From positions 62,001 to 126,000 of IMG/VR virus record IMGVR_UViG_3300044712_001255: a stretch of DNA of 64,000 bases. One strand, written 5' to 3'. The stretch comes from a virus. The notes under the pieces were generated by a model. That model was not told the origin of the DNA. It saw only the letters and a program-made list of their open reading frames with translations, and ran no database searches. Positions 36,695 to 45,200 of this stretch are shown piece by piece. Every line of letters starts with the position of its first letter. The stretch's first letter is position 1. Made by a program: the position numbers and the translations under genes.

Positions 36695-36766
36695 AAACAA
36701 GGGAAACAAGTGATACAAGAATAGAACGTTCGTTGGACGTTCGTGAAAGGTAAAAAGGAAAACAAT

Positions 36767-37687
36767 ATGGCAATCAATCTTGACGCAATTCGTAGGAAGA
36801 TGGAGCAGCTTAACTCTAAGGGGGGTGGAGGTGGATCTTACTCCAAGCTCTGGCGTCCCAAGGAGATCGGTGAGTACAAGGTTCGTGCCCTTCCATGGCC
36901 GGATGGCAAGACTGCCGAAGGCGTTCCGTTCGTAGAGAGATACTTCTACTGGATCGGTGACACAAGCCTTCTTGCACCAAAGCAGTTCGGCGAAGACGAT
37001 CCGATCAATGACGTCATCACTGCACTCTTCAGAACGAAGAAGGAAGATGACAAGGAGACGGCGAAGAAGCTTCTGCCGAAGATGAAGGCGTACTTGCCTA
37101 TCGTCGTAAAGGGCGAAGAGGACAAGGGAGTTCAGGTTTGGGCATTTGCAAGAGACACGTATCTTCGACTGTTGGGATTTTTCACCAACGAGGAGATTGG
37201 TGATTTCACCAATCCTCAAGAGGGATTCGATCTCATTGTTACGGTGTCTGATTCCGGAAAGAAGTGGAATGGAAAGCCGGTGTTGAATCAGACGATTGAC
37301 GCAGCCCGCCGCTCATCATCTTTCGCAAAGTGGTTTGGTGATGATGACGCCAAGGTAGACGCACTGCTTGCGAAGATTCCTGACATCGACGCAATGAACG
37401 CCGACTATCGCAAGACCCCGTCGCAGGCGAAGGCGATCCTTGATCGTTGGCTCGATAGTGGTCGAACTGACACAAAGTCAGAGGGGACAGCTCGCGGTCC
37501 TGCAAGCCCAGATAAGCTCGATCAGCTTGCTGAGGAAGTGTCTTCTGGAAAGGCAGCTGAGGTTGCTGTGACAAAGGCAAAGGCTGAAAAGCCTGCAAAG
37601 GGTAAGAAGACCACGACAGTTGACGACGATGTATCAACTAAGGTGGATGCTGATCTCGACTCAGCTCTCGATGAGCTGATGGAGTAA
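36767..37687 (+). CDS. Single-stranded DNA-binding protein (gp32-like)
   Basis: 306 residues from ATG 36767 (AAGGAAAACAAT). The layout follows T4 gp32: a basic N-terminal cooperativity segment (LDAIRRKMEQLNSKGGGGG), a core that begins SKLWRPKEIGEYKVRALPWP, and a long Lys/Ala-rich linker ending in the acidic tail DADLDSALDELME that recruits replication partners. The zinc-binding cysteines of T4 gp32 are not evident. It protects single strands and loads the recombinase encoded next. A hairpin with a T-run separates the two genes. Confidence 0.85.
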   Translation: MAINLDAIRRKMEQLNSKGGGGGSYSKLWRPKEIGEYKVRALPWPDGKTAEGVPFVERYFYWIGDTSLLAPKQFGEDDPINDVITALFRTKKEDDKETAKKLLPKMKAYLPIVVKGEEDKGVQVWAFARDTYLRLLGFFTNEEIGDFTNPQEGFDLIVTVSDSGKKWNGKPVLNQTIDAARRSSSFAKWFGDDDAKVDALLAKIPDIDAMNADYRKTPSQAKAILDRWLDSGRTDTKSEGTARGPASPDKLDQLAEEVSSGKAAEVAVTKAKAEKPAKGKKTTTVDDDVSTKVDADLDSALDELME

Positions 37688-37710
37688 TCCTCACACAAAA
37701 CATTGCATCG

Positions 37711-37753
37711 CTTAGGTACGAGTTTCTGATTCGTCATGATGCTCGTACCTGAG
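37711..37753 (+). terminator. Terminator/attenuator between ssb and recA-like genes
   Basis: 12-bp stem (one G-T pair) between 37711-37722 and 37742-37753 with a 19-nt loop, followed by TTTT. It would reduce read-through from the abundant SSB message into the recombinase gene. Confidence 0.65.
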
Positions 37754-37782
37754 TTTTATGTTGAACATGAAAGGAAAACAAA

Positions 37783-39012
37783 ATGGCCGCAGGACGTAAA
37801 AAGAAGGACGCGTCGGAAGATACATCGAGTTCAGCGATTTCTGATCAGCTGACTGAAGAGCTTATCTCTGACATCAACAAGGAATTTGGTACTCGAGTTG
37901 CGTATAACTTGAGCGAAGCTAACGCACCAACAATCGTCAAGTCGTGGATCGGTAGCAGATCATTGCTTCTCGATTATGCGATCTCAAACAAGAGAAACGG
38001 TGGGTATCCAGTAGGTCGTGTGATAGAGGTGTCTGGTTTGCCATCGACTGGAAAGTCGCACCTTGCGTACGAGGCTGCGCGAACCGTGCAAGAGCAAGGT
38101 GGGCTTGTTGTGTACGTTGATACTGAGAACGCTACACCGGTCGAGAAGCTTGCTACGATGGGAATCGATGTTCGTAAGCGGTTTGTGTATGTTGATACAC
38201 ACTGCACGGAAGAGGTGTTTTCTATCATTGATTCCATCATTCGCAAGACGAAGCCATACACAGACAAGGGGCTGCCTGTGTTAGCTATCTGGGATTCTGT
38301 TGCTGGCACCTCTCCGAAGGCAGAGCTAGAGGGCGACTACGACACGAGCACGGTCGGTCTTCAGGCGCGTATGCTATCAAAGGGTATGCGCAAGATCACA
38401 GGTGTGATTGCGCAAATGGGTGTTACGCTGTTTTGCATCAATCAGCTACGGCAGAAGATTGGCGTGAACTTTGGTGATCCATACGTCACCCCGGGCGGCG
38501 CAGCGATTCCGTACCACTCGTCAGTGCGAGTGCGCTTAACAGGAGAAGGCACTGCACTCAAGGATAAGTTCGGTAACGTAATTGGCATCAAGGTGCCACT
38601 GCGTATCATCAAGAACAAGGTTGCTCCGCCATTCAGATCATTCTCACTTGAGATTCATTTCGGTCGTGGTATAGTGGAGACTGATTCACTCATCGACGCC
38701 GGCATTGAGTACTGCGAAAAGCACAAGTACGTGCTACGCGGGGACAAGCAGTTCAGCATCACAGGTAAGGGAAAGGCGTGGAAGACGTTCCTTGTCGCTG
38801 ACAACAAGTCGGGTGAAGTGCTGTATGAGAAGAAGTTCCAAAAGGACGACTTTGATGACTTGCTTCACAAGGATGACGTGTGTAGCCCGCTAATGAAGGA
38901 GTTCTATGATGGAGCTCTAACTGTGGTGTTTGGTGAGCCAGAAGGCGAACACGATATCAATCCAGTGTCTGATGAAGACGATATGGGAGATCAAGATGCA
39001 GATGAATCCTGA
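37783..39012 (+). CDS. UvsX/RecA-type recombinase
   Basis: 409 residues. Walker A is GLPSTGKS (near residue 86), Walker B is LPVLAIWDSV, and the L2-type segment is INQLRQKIGVNFGDPYVTPG with the RecA-family GG (PGGAAIPYHSSVRVRL). The N-terminal part is short and the C-terminus ends in an acidic tail, as in UvsX. It forms filaments on single-stranded DNA for strand exchange and recombination-driven replication. AAAGGAAAACAAA precedes the ATG. The end overlaps the dUTPase start. Confidence 0.93.
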   Translation: MAAGRKKKDASEDTSSSAISDQLTEELISDINKEFGTRVAYNLSEANAPTIVKSWIGSRSLLLDYAISNKRNGGYPVGRVIEVSGLPSTGKSHLAYEAARTVQEQGGLVVYVDTENATPVEKLATMGIDVRKRFVYVDTHCTEEVFSIIDSIIRKTKPYTDKGLPVLAIWDSVAGTSPKAELEGDYDTSTVGLQARMLSKGMRKITGVIAQMGVTLFCINQLRQKIGVNFGDPYVTPGGAAIPYHSSVRVRLTGEGTALKDKFGNVIGIKVPLRIIKNKVAPPFRSFSLEIHFGRGIVETDSLIDAGIEYCEKHKYVLRGDKQFSITGKGKAWKTFLVADNKSGEVLYEKKFQKDDFDDLLHKDDVCSPLMKEFYDGALTVVFGEPEGEHDINPVSDEDDMGDQDADES

Positions 39013-39478
39013 GATTGGAAAGTGCCGTGTGTTTTTGGAGGAAGGCGCACAGCTTCCTTCAATTCAAACTCCCGGTGCTGCTGGATATGATCTGACAGCC
39101 CTAGAAGATATCGTGCTCGTGGAAGGGGTAACCACATTTGCCCGCACGGGAGTTTTTCTAGAGCTGCCGGAGGGCGTAGAAGCCCAAATCAGGCCGCGGT
39201 CTGGACTGTCGGCCAAGGGCGTCATTATTCTAAATGCGCCAGGCACGATCGATTGCGATTATCGTGGTGAAGTGAAAATTATCATGACGTGTTTGCCATA
39301 CGGACAACCTACAGCCCCCGCAGGTTCAAAGCGCATGTACAGCATCAAGGCGGGAGAACGTATCGCTCAAATGGTATTTGCTCCTGTGTTACGTATGCAA
39401 TTTGACACTGTCAACTCGTACGTAGAACTCACAGAAACCACACGTGGTGCCGGTGGATTTGGCAGTACGGGAAAGTAG
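38996..39478 (+). CDS. dut: dUTP diphosphatase (trimeric dUTPase)
   Basis: 160 residues from ATG 38996 (GGGAGA at 38985-38990; ATG 39002 is the alternative). All five motifs are present in order: 1 PGAAGYDLTA, 2 RPRSGLSAKG, 3 GTIDCDYRGEVKI, 4 GERIAQMVF, 5 RGAGGFGSTG. It hydrolyses dUTP to dUMP, which keeps uracil out of DNA and feeds the ThyX reaction. The gene overlaps the recombinase gene by 17 bp. Confidence 0.95.
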   Translation: MQMNPEIGKCRVFLEEGAQLPSIQTPGAAGYDLTALEDIVLVEGVTTFARTGVFLELPEGVEAQIRPRSGLSAKGVIILNAPGTIDCDYRGEVKIIMTCLPYGQPTAPAGSKRMYSIKAGERIAQMVFAPVLRMQFDTVNSYVELTETTRGAGGFGSTGK

Positions 39479-39514
39479 TTGATAGACCGGGCACGGGTTT
39501 GTTATGATGGCTGC
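39479..39514 (+). promoter_or_regulatory. Promoter of the 5' nuclease gene, leaderless-type
   Basis: TTGATA (39479-39484), 18 nt, then TATGAT (39503-39508) preceded by TGT, then 6 nt to ATG 39515. This is the one case in the set with a good -35 box as well. Confidence 0.65.
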
Positions 39515-40477
39515 ATGTCATCTGATAGACCCGTGCTTCTGGTAGATGCTTACTCTCTTTTCATCAGAAGTTTTCTTGCGTATCCGTCAATGTCAGCCCA
39601 TGGTTACCAGATGGGTGGCACGATTGGTTTCTTAAAAACGTTGCAACGCGTTTGTTCTGAATTGAACCCACGCGCGGTGTATATCGCTTGGGAAGGTGGT
39701 GGTTCATCAAAACGTCGTGCTATTTTCTCTGAGTACAAACTTGGTCGTTTACCAGAAAAGCTGAATCGATTTTACGATGATGATATTCCAGAGTCTGATG
39801 AGAATCGCAAACATCAAATGTTGGTGTTAATCGGGCTATTAAAACATACACCTGCTTGTCAATTGTACGCCGCTGACTGCGAAGGCGATGATGTTATTGC
39901 GTTTCTTTGTAGAGGAAGATTTCGTGGTCAAAATAAGGTAATTGTGTCATCAGACAAAGACATGTACCAATTGCTCGACGATACAACTCGAGTGTATAGC
40001 CTCTATCGAAAGATCTACGTTACAAAGGAAGATGTGCTTCGAGATTATCAGGTGACTGCAAAGAATTTTGCTCTTGCAAAGGCTCTTTGTGGAGACGCTA
40101 GCGACAATATCCCAGGCGTACCAGGAATGGGTTATAAGACGCTTGTGAAGCGCTTACCGTTTGTAGGCCTCGAGGAGGACATCATTCTGCAACAGGTATT
40201 TGATTACTGTGAAGCTCACAAGAAAGAGTCAATTCACTATCGTCGTATCTTAGAATCTCAATCTGATGTCAAACGTAACTGGCGCTTAATCTATCTTGAC
40301 GACCATACGTTGACAAACGCTCAGGCACAAAAGATTGACTACGTGATTGATACATTTGAGCCCCGGATTGGGAAGATAGAGTTCATGCGTTTGCTTGCAA
40401 AGGAAGGGCTGAATGACTTTGACGTCAATTGGTTCTACTATGCAATGAATGGTGTTGAAGGATTGAATGATACGTAA
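39515..40477 (+). CDS. 5'-3' exonuclease / flap nuclease (T4 RNase H / Pol I N-domain type)
   Basis: 320 residues from ATG 39515; the frame extends to a TTG at 39479, but that overlaps the promoter. Family signs: LLVDAYSLFIRSF at the N-terminus (first metal Asp), ADCEGDDVIAFLC and SSDKDMYQLL (metal Asp clusters), then the helix-hairpin-helix ALCGDASDNIPGVPGMGYKT. It removes RNA primers and flaps, complementing the exonuclease-less polymerase at 33646. Confidence 0.9.
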   Translation: MSSDRPVLLVDAYSLFIRSFLAYPSMSAHGYQMGGTIGFLKTLQRVCSELNPRAVYIAWEGGGSSKRRAIFSEYKLGRLPEKLNRFYDDDIPESDENRKHQMLVLIGLLKHTPACQLYAADCEGDDVIAFLCRGRFRGQNKVIVSSDKDMYQLLDDTTRVYSLYRKIYVTKEDVLRDYQVTAKNFALAKALCGDASDNIPGVPGMGYKTLVKRLPFVGLEEDIILQQVFDYCEAHKKESIHYRRILESQSDVKRNWRLIYLDDHTLTNAQAQKIDYVIDTFEPRIGKIEFMRLLAKEGLNDFDVNWFYYAMNGVEGLNDT

Positions 40478-40485
40478 GGAAAAAT

Positions 40486-40746
40486 ATGAAGACAAGAGGC
40501 GGATTTGTATCAAATTCATCAAGTTGTTCATTTGTTATCAGAGGCACAAAGTTGAATGCTACGCAACGTGCCGTTGTTGAGCATTATGAAGATGTGTTTA
40601 AGTCACATGAAGATGCTGATTGTTTGAATACGTGGCGCATGACGTATGACAATGGTGATTATCACTTTAGTACGTTCATAGACAACATTAAATTGCAAGA
40701 GCTGTTTCCTGAGATTGGAATTCCCGTGGAGGATGTTGCAGAATGA
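40486..40746 (+). CDS. Small protein with GFVSNSSSxSF motif
   Basis: 86 residues. The N-terminus MKTRGGFVSNSSSCSFVI is a motif seen at the start of many small phage and bacterial proteins of unknown function. The rest is acidic and aromatic. GTAAGGAAAAAT provides the ribosome site, and the stop overlaps the helicase start (ATGA). No function is assigned. Confidence 0.65.
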   Translation: MKTRGGFVSNSSSCSFVIRGTKLNATQRAVVEHYEDVFKSHEDADCLNTWRMTYDNGDYHFSTFIDNIKLQELFPEIGIPVEDVAE

Positions 40747-42173
40747 CTGAAGCTTCTACAAATTCAACTACGTTTGCGTCATATGGGAAAGTATTTCAAG
40801 AAAAAGTTCTCCAGTCGATGTTGATGGATCACATCTGGGCAGAGCAGTTGCTCGAGGTCATTCGCCCAGAATACTTTGAGTTGAAGTACTTGCAGTACCT
40901 TGCGCAGGCATACTTCAAATACGCAGTGAAGTACAAGGCATTCCCAACGCTTCAACTACTTGTGACGATCATTCGAGATGACCTGAAGCAGGGGTCTGAT
41001 AAGCTGCTTGCCGACCAGATCGTGGATTATTTGATGCGAGTGCGATCAAATCCAGATCCTGGTGACCTTGAGTTTGTCAAGGACAAGTCATTGGACTTTT
41101 GTCGAAAGCAGGCGCTGAAGGAGGCGATGGAGAAGTCTATCGACCTGATGCAGGATGAAAAGTATGAAACCATTGTTGATGTCATTAAGAAGGCAGTGAC
41201 TGTTGGCACAACGCCATCATTGGGACACGATTTTCTCGTAGATTACGAGCAGAGGTTTTTGACTGAGACGCGACATTGTGTCGCTACTGGAATTGTTGAG
41301 CTTGACGAAAAGGACATACTTGGTGGTGGTCTTGGCTCTGGTGAGCTTGGAATCGTCGTAGCAGCTACTGGCGTTGGTAAGTCACACTTGCTAGTAGACT
41401 TCGGCGCAGCTGCTCTTGTACGTGGTGTTAATGTCGTTCACTACACTCTCGAGTTGTCAGAAACTCAGGTTGCAAAACGATATGACAGTCGAATTTGCGA
41501 AGTAGATTTCAACGAAATTCCAGACAATAAGGAACACATCCTCAAGAAGTACGATTCATTGAAGGACTCAATGGGTAGACTTGTTGTGAAGCATTACCCA
41601 ACTGGTACTGCGTCCATATACACGCTGCGAGCTCACCTTGAGAGAGCGTCAACTCGTGGTTTTAAGCCTGGATTGATGATCATTGACTACGCAGATATCA
41701 TGCGTTCCTCGCGGCAATTTGATTCTTTGCGCCATGAGCTAAAATTGGTATATGAAGAGTTGCGTGGCCTTGCTGACGAGTTACGCATTCCAATTTGGTC
41801 TGCGTCGCAAAGCAATAAGGAAGGATCAAATAGCGATATTGTTGATTTGACAAACATGAGCGAAGCGTATGGTAAGGCGATGGTTGCTGACGTCGTCCTG
41901 TCAATTTCGCGCAAGCCGCAGGAAAAAGCTGCTGGACTGGGACGCTTTTACATGGCAAAGAACCGAGCGGGCCGTGACGGCATTGTTTGGCCTGTTCGCA
42001 TCAATACTGCTCAATCTCGCTTCACAGTTTTGGGCCAAGCGAATACTTTGGAAGATGAAAATCGAGACAACGAAGTGCAGATTAAAAACAACATTCGTAA
42101 GAAGTTGAAGGAGCTCGAAGATGACCCCTCTCTGCGCATCAAGGGCGCAGCGAAGGACGATGACGCAACTTGA
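40743..42173 (+). CDS. Replicative DNA helicase (DnaB / gp41 type)
   Basis: 476 residues. The N-terminal helical domain (QEKVLQSMLMDHIWAEQLLE) is followed by a RecA-like core: Walker A AATGVGKSHLLVD (near residue 206), Walker B GLMIIDYADIM, and an arginine-finger/H4-type end (AKNRAGRDGIVWPVRI). It unwinds the replication fork as a hexamer. No separate primase gene is seen in the window. The C-terminus is charged and helical. Confidence 0.92.
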   Translation: MTEASTNSTTFASYGKVFQEKVLQSMLMDHIWAEQLLEVIRPEYFELKYLQYLAQAYFKYAVKYKAFPTLQLLVTIIRDDLKQGSDKLLADQIVDYLMRVRSNPDPGDLEFVKDKSLDFCRKQALKEAMEKSIDLMQDEKYETIVDVIKKAVTVGTTPSLGHDFLVDYEQRFLTETRHCVATGIVELDEKDILGGGLGSGELGIVVAATGVGKSHLLVDFGAAALVRGVNVVHYTLELSETQVAKRYDSRICEVDFNEIPDNKEHILKKYDSLKDSMGRLVVKHYPTGTASIYTLRAHLERASTRGFKPGLMIIDYADIMRSSRQFDSLRHELKLVYEELRGLADELRIPIWSASQSNKEGSNSDIVDLTNMSEAYGKAMVADVVLSISRKPQEKAAGLGRFYMAKNRAGRDGIVWPVRINTAQSRFTVLGQANTLEDENRDNEVQIKNNIRKKLKELEDDPSLRIKGAAKDDDAT

Positions 42174-42183
42174 GCTTGGGCCT

Positions 42184-42191
42184 GATAGTTA
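42184..42191 (+). promoter_or_regulatory. GATAGTTA motif before the RNR gene
   Basis: TGATAGTTA from 42183, 59 nt before the ATG, the same spacing from 9-mer to start codon as in front of nadM. The leader ends in TTTTAGGAGAAACTG, a strong ribosome site. Confidence 0.45.
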
Positions 42192-42250
42192 AGAAAGCGC
42201 ACGATGCTCATGAACTTACGTGCAAAATTAGACAATTTTAGGAGAAACTG

Positions 42251-45200
42251 ATGCAGCGGACGTATAGCCGCGACGAGGTTCGAAAGGCCTCGCTCGCCTT
42301 TTTTTCTGGTGATGAACTTGCTACTGACGTCTATGTCAACAAATATGCGTTGAAAGACCATGAAGGAAACTACTATGAATTGTCCCCAGCGTATAGCGGG
42401 ATGCGCCTCGCAAAGGAATTTGCGAAGGCGGAGCTAAAGTACGCGAACCCAATGTCTGTAGAAGAAATCTACAGATTGTTGATGAATGTTGATACGCAAG
42501 AGCCACTTGAGGGTCTTGCGCTAGTGGAAGCAGCGTCAGGCTTTGGCCCAATAGTTCCACAAGGTTCTCCGCAATCTGCGATGGGCAACTTCTTACAGAT
42601 TCAATCATTGTCAAACTGCTTTGTGATTGATCCACCGCATGATTCTTATGGTGGCATTCTACACGCTGACCAGGAGCAGGCGCAAATAATGAAGCGTCGT
42701 GGAGGCGTGGGTATGGATCTTTCTACGATTCGTCCAAGGGGATTGCCTACGTCAAACGCTGCTATGACTACCGATGGTATCGGCGTGTTTATGCAACGTT
42801 TTTCGAATACATGTCGTGAAGTTGCGCAGGGCGGTCGTCGTGGCGCATTGATGTTGACTATTTCAATTAATCATCCTGAGATTGAGACGTTCATCAATAT
42901 CAAACGTGACAAGACGGCAGTGACGGGCGCAAACATATCAATTCGTTACACTGATGAATTCATGAGAGCTGTTGAGTCTGACTCAGAATACACGTTGCGA
43001 TGGCCGTGTGACGTGGACCCAGAAAATGCGAAGATAGTTCGAGTCGTTAGGGCTCGTGATATCTGGGACCAGGTGATCGATGCTGCCTGGTTCTCTGCCG
43101 AGCCAGGCGTTCTGTTTTGGGATGCTGCTCAGAAGTACACGCCCTCTGAGCGTTACGCATCAAAGGGATTTGCTGCAAAGTCAACCAATCCGTGCTTGAC
43201 GTACGATACAAAGCTTGCCGTTGCTGATGGTCGAGGGTATGTTGAAATTGGCGAATTAGCAAAAACCGGGTTTGATGTACCAGTCTACGCTGTAGATGAA
43301 TGTGGGAAGATTGTTGTTAAAATGATGCGCCACCCACGTTTGACAGGTGAAAAAATGCCTGTGTTTAAGGTGACTATCGAAGGAGGACACTCATTCAAGG
43401 CGACCGGTAATCATAAAATGATTATGCGTGATGGTACTCGAATTGAAGTGAAAGATCTTAAGACGGGCGATCAGCTTTGGTCAGGATTTAGAGCTAGTGG
43501 AAAATTTCATGAAGCCATAAAGGGATTACGTGCAACACAATCGCAAGACTATTATTGGATTAACGATTGTGAAAATGCGTCAAAACACTGGAAATCAGAA
43601 CATCGATTGATATGGGAATATCACAATCAAAGATCGTTGGAACAACATGAAGTAATTCATCACATTGACTTCAATGCACAAAACAATCATATTGACAACC
43701 TTCGTTGCATGTTGAAAGAAGATCATGACGCCTTACATACTGAACGTATGTGTGGAAACAACAATCCTATCTTTAAAATCAAGGCAAATCCTGTAAGATT
43801 TGCTGAATATTCTAAAACGTTAAGTGATGCAGTAAGCGGGTTGAATAATCCAATGGCGTATGCTGTGTCATCTACAGACGTCTATGCAGCAATTCTATCA
43901 TTAACAAAGCGATTGAATCGTCGACCGAGTTTGATAGAGTGGCAAAATGAAGCAAAGCAACTTGGAATGCCAATTAATTTGACAAAATTTCGTTGTAATG
44001 AGTTGGGTGGGTCATTTGCTGAACTTTGCCGTCGAGCCGCTACAGAGGTCGGTGTGTCAAATCCAGACGTCGACCCCAGAATGCAGAGAACATTGTGTGA
44101 AGCTGAGGCGATGGGATACATCGCAGATGTTATTGACAATGACGTTTATGTTGAAAGAACGTGTGAATGGTGCAAACAAGAATTTTTGTCACGTTTCTCT
44201 AGGAGAGAAATCGCATTTTGTTCACATTCTTGTTCAAATTTACATGCAAATCGCATCGCTGGAAAGAATACTAAAAGAACAGCGACTCTTCAAAAAATTC
44301 ATGCGAAGAAATCTGAAGAAACACGAAAAAAGATTTTAGACAAGTATACAAGCTTACGCTTTGAATTGGGACGTATGCCAAATCAGCCAGAACTTGTTCA
44401 GGCGTGTCGATCAAGTAACATACCATTTCGTTATGGATTGAAGAATGGGTTTAAAGATTGGCAAGATGTCACTCAAACTGCTCAATTGCACAATCATCGA
44501 ATTGTGTCTGTTGAGCCATGTGGATTTGAAGATGTCTATAACGGGACAGTTGATGATGAACATACATTGTGTATCGCCGTGGGTGATGAAAAGATAGAGC
44601 GTTTTGCAAAAAATGTAATGATATTATTGGGTTGCACACAATGCGGCGAAATTGTGTTATCTGCCTACGATAGTTGTCGTTTGCAGGTAGTTGATCTGCG
44701 TTGGTTCGTAAAGAACAAGTGGATGCCAGACGCAAAGTTTGATTTTGCGTATTTTGACAAGACTGTTCAAATCGCACAGCGATTGATGGACGATCTTGTG
44801 GACCTTGAAATTGAGGCAGTTGAACGCATCATCGCAAAGATAAACGCAGATCCAGAACCTGAATACATCAAGGCTCAGGAATTGTCGTTGTGGTCGAAGA
44901 TCAAAAACGCCGCTGCGCAAGGCCGCCGTACTGGTCTTGGTATCACTGCGCTCGGTGATACGCTTGCGATGTTGGGATTGAAGTATGGTTCACCCGAGTC
45001 GATCGCAATGACAGACGCGATTTACAGGGCACTTGCGCTTGCGTCATACAGATCGTCAGTGAAGATGGCGCAAGATCGTGGCGCGTTTCCAGCGTATGAC
45101 TATGAGCTAGAGAAGGATGATGAGTTCATCAATCGTATCATGAATTTGGACGATGATCTGCGCGCAGATTGGAAGAAGTTTGGGCGTCGTAACATCGCAA

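Noticed and set aside
43193-44641. Group I intron in the RNR gene
   Set aside because: The frame runs through the insert unbroken and shows intein blocks A, B and F, so it is an intein and not an intron.
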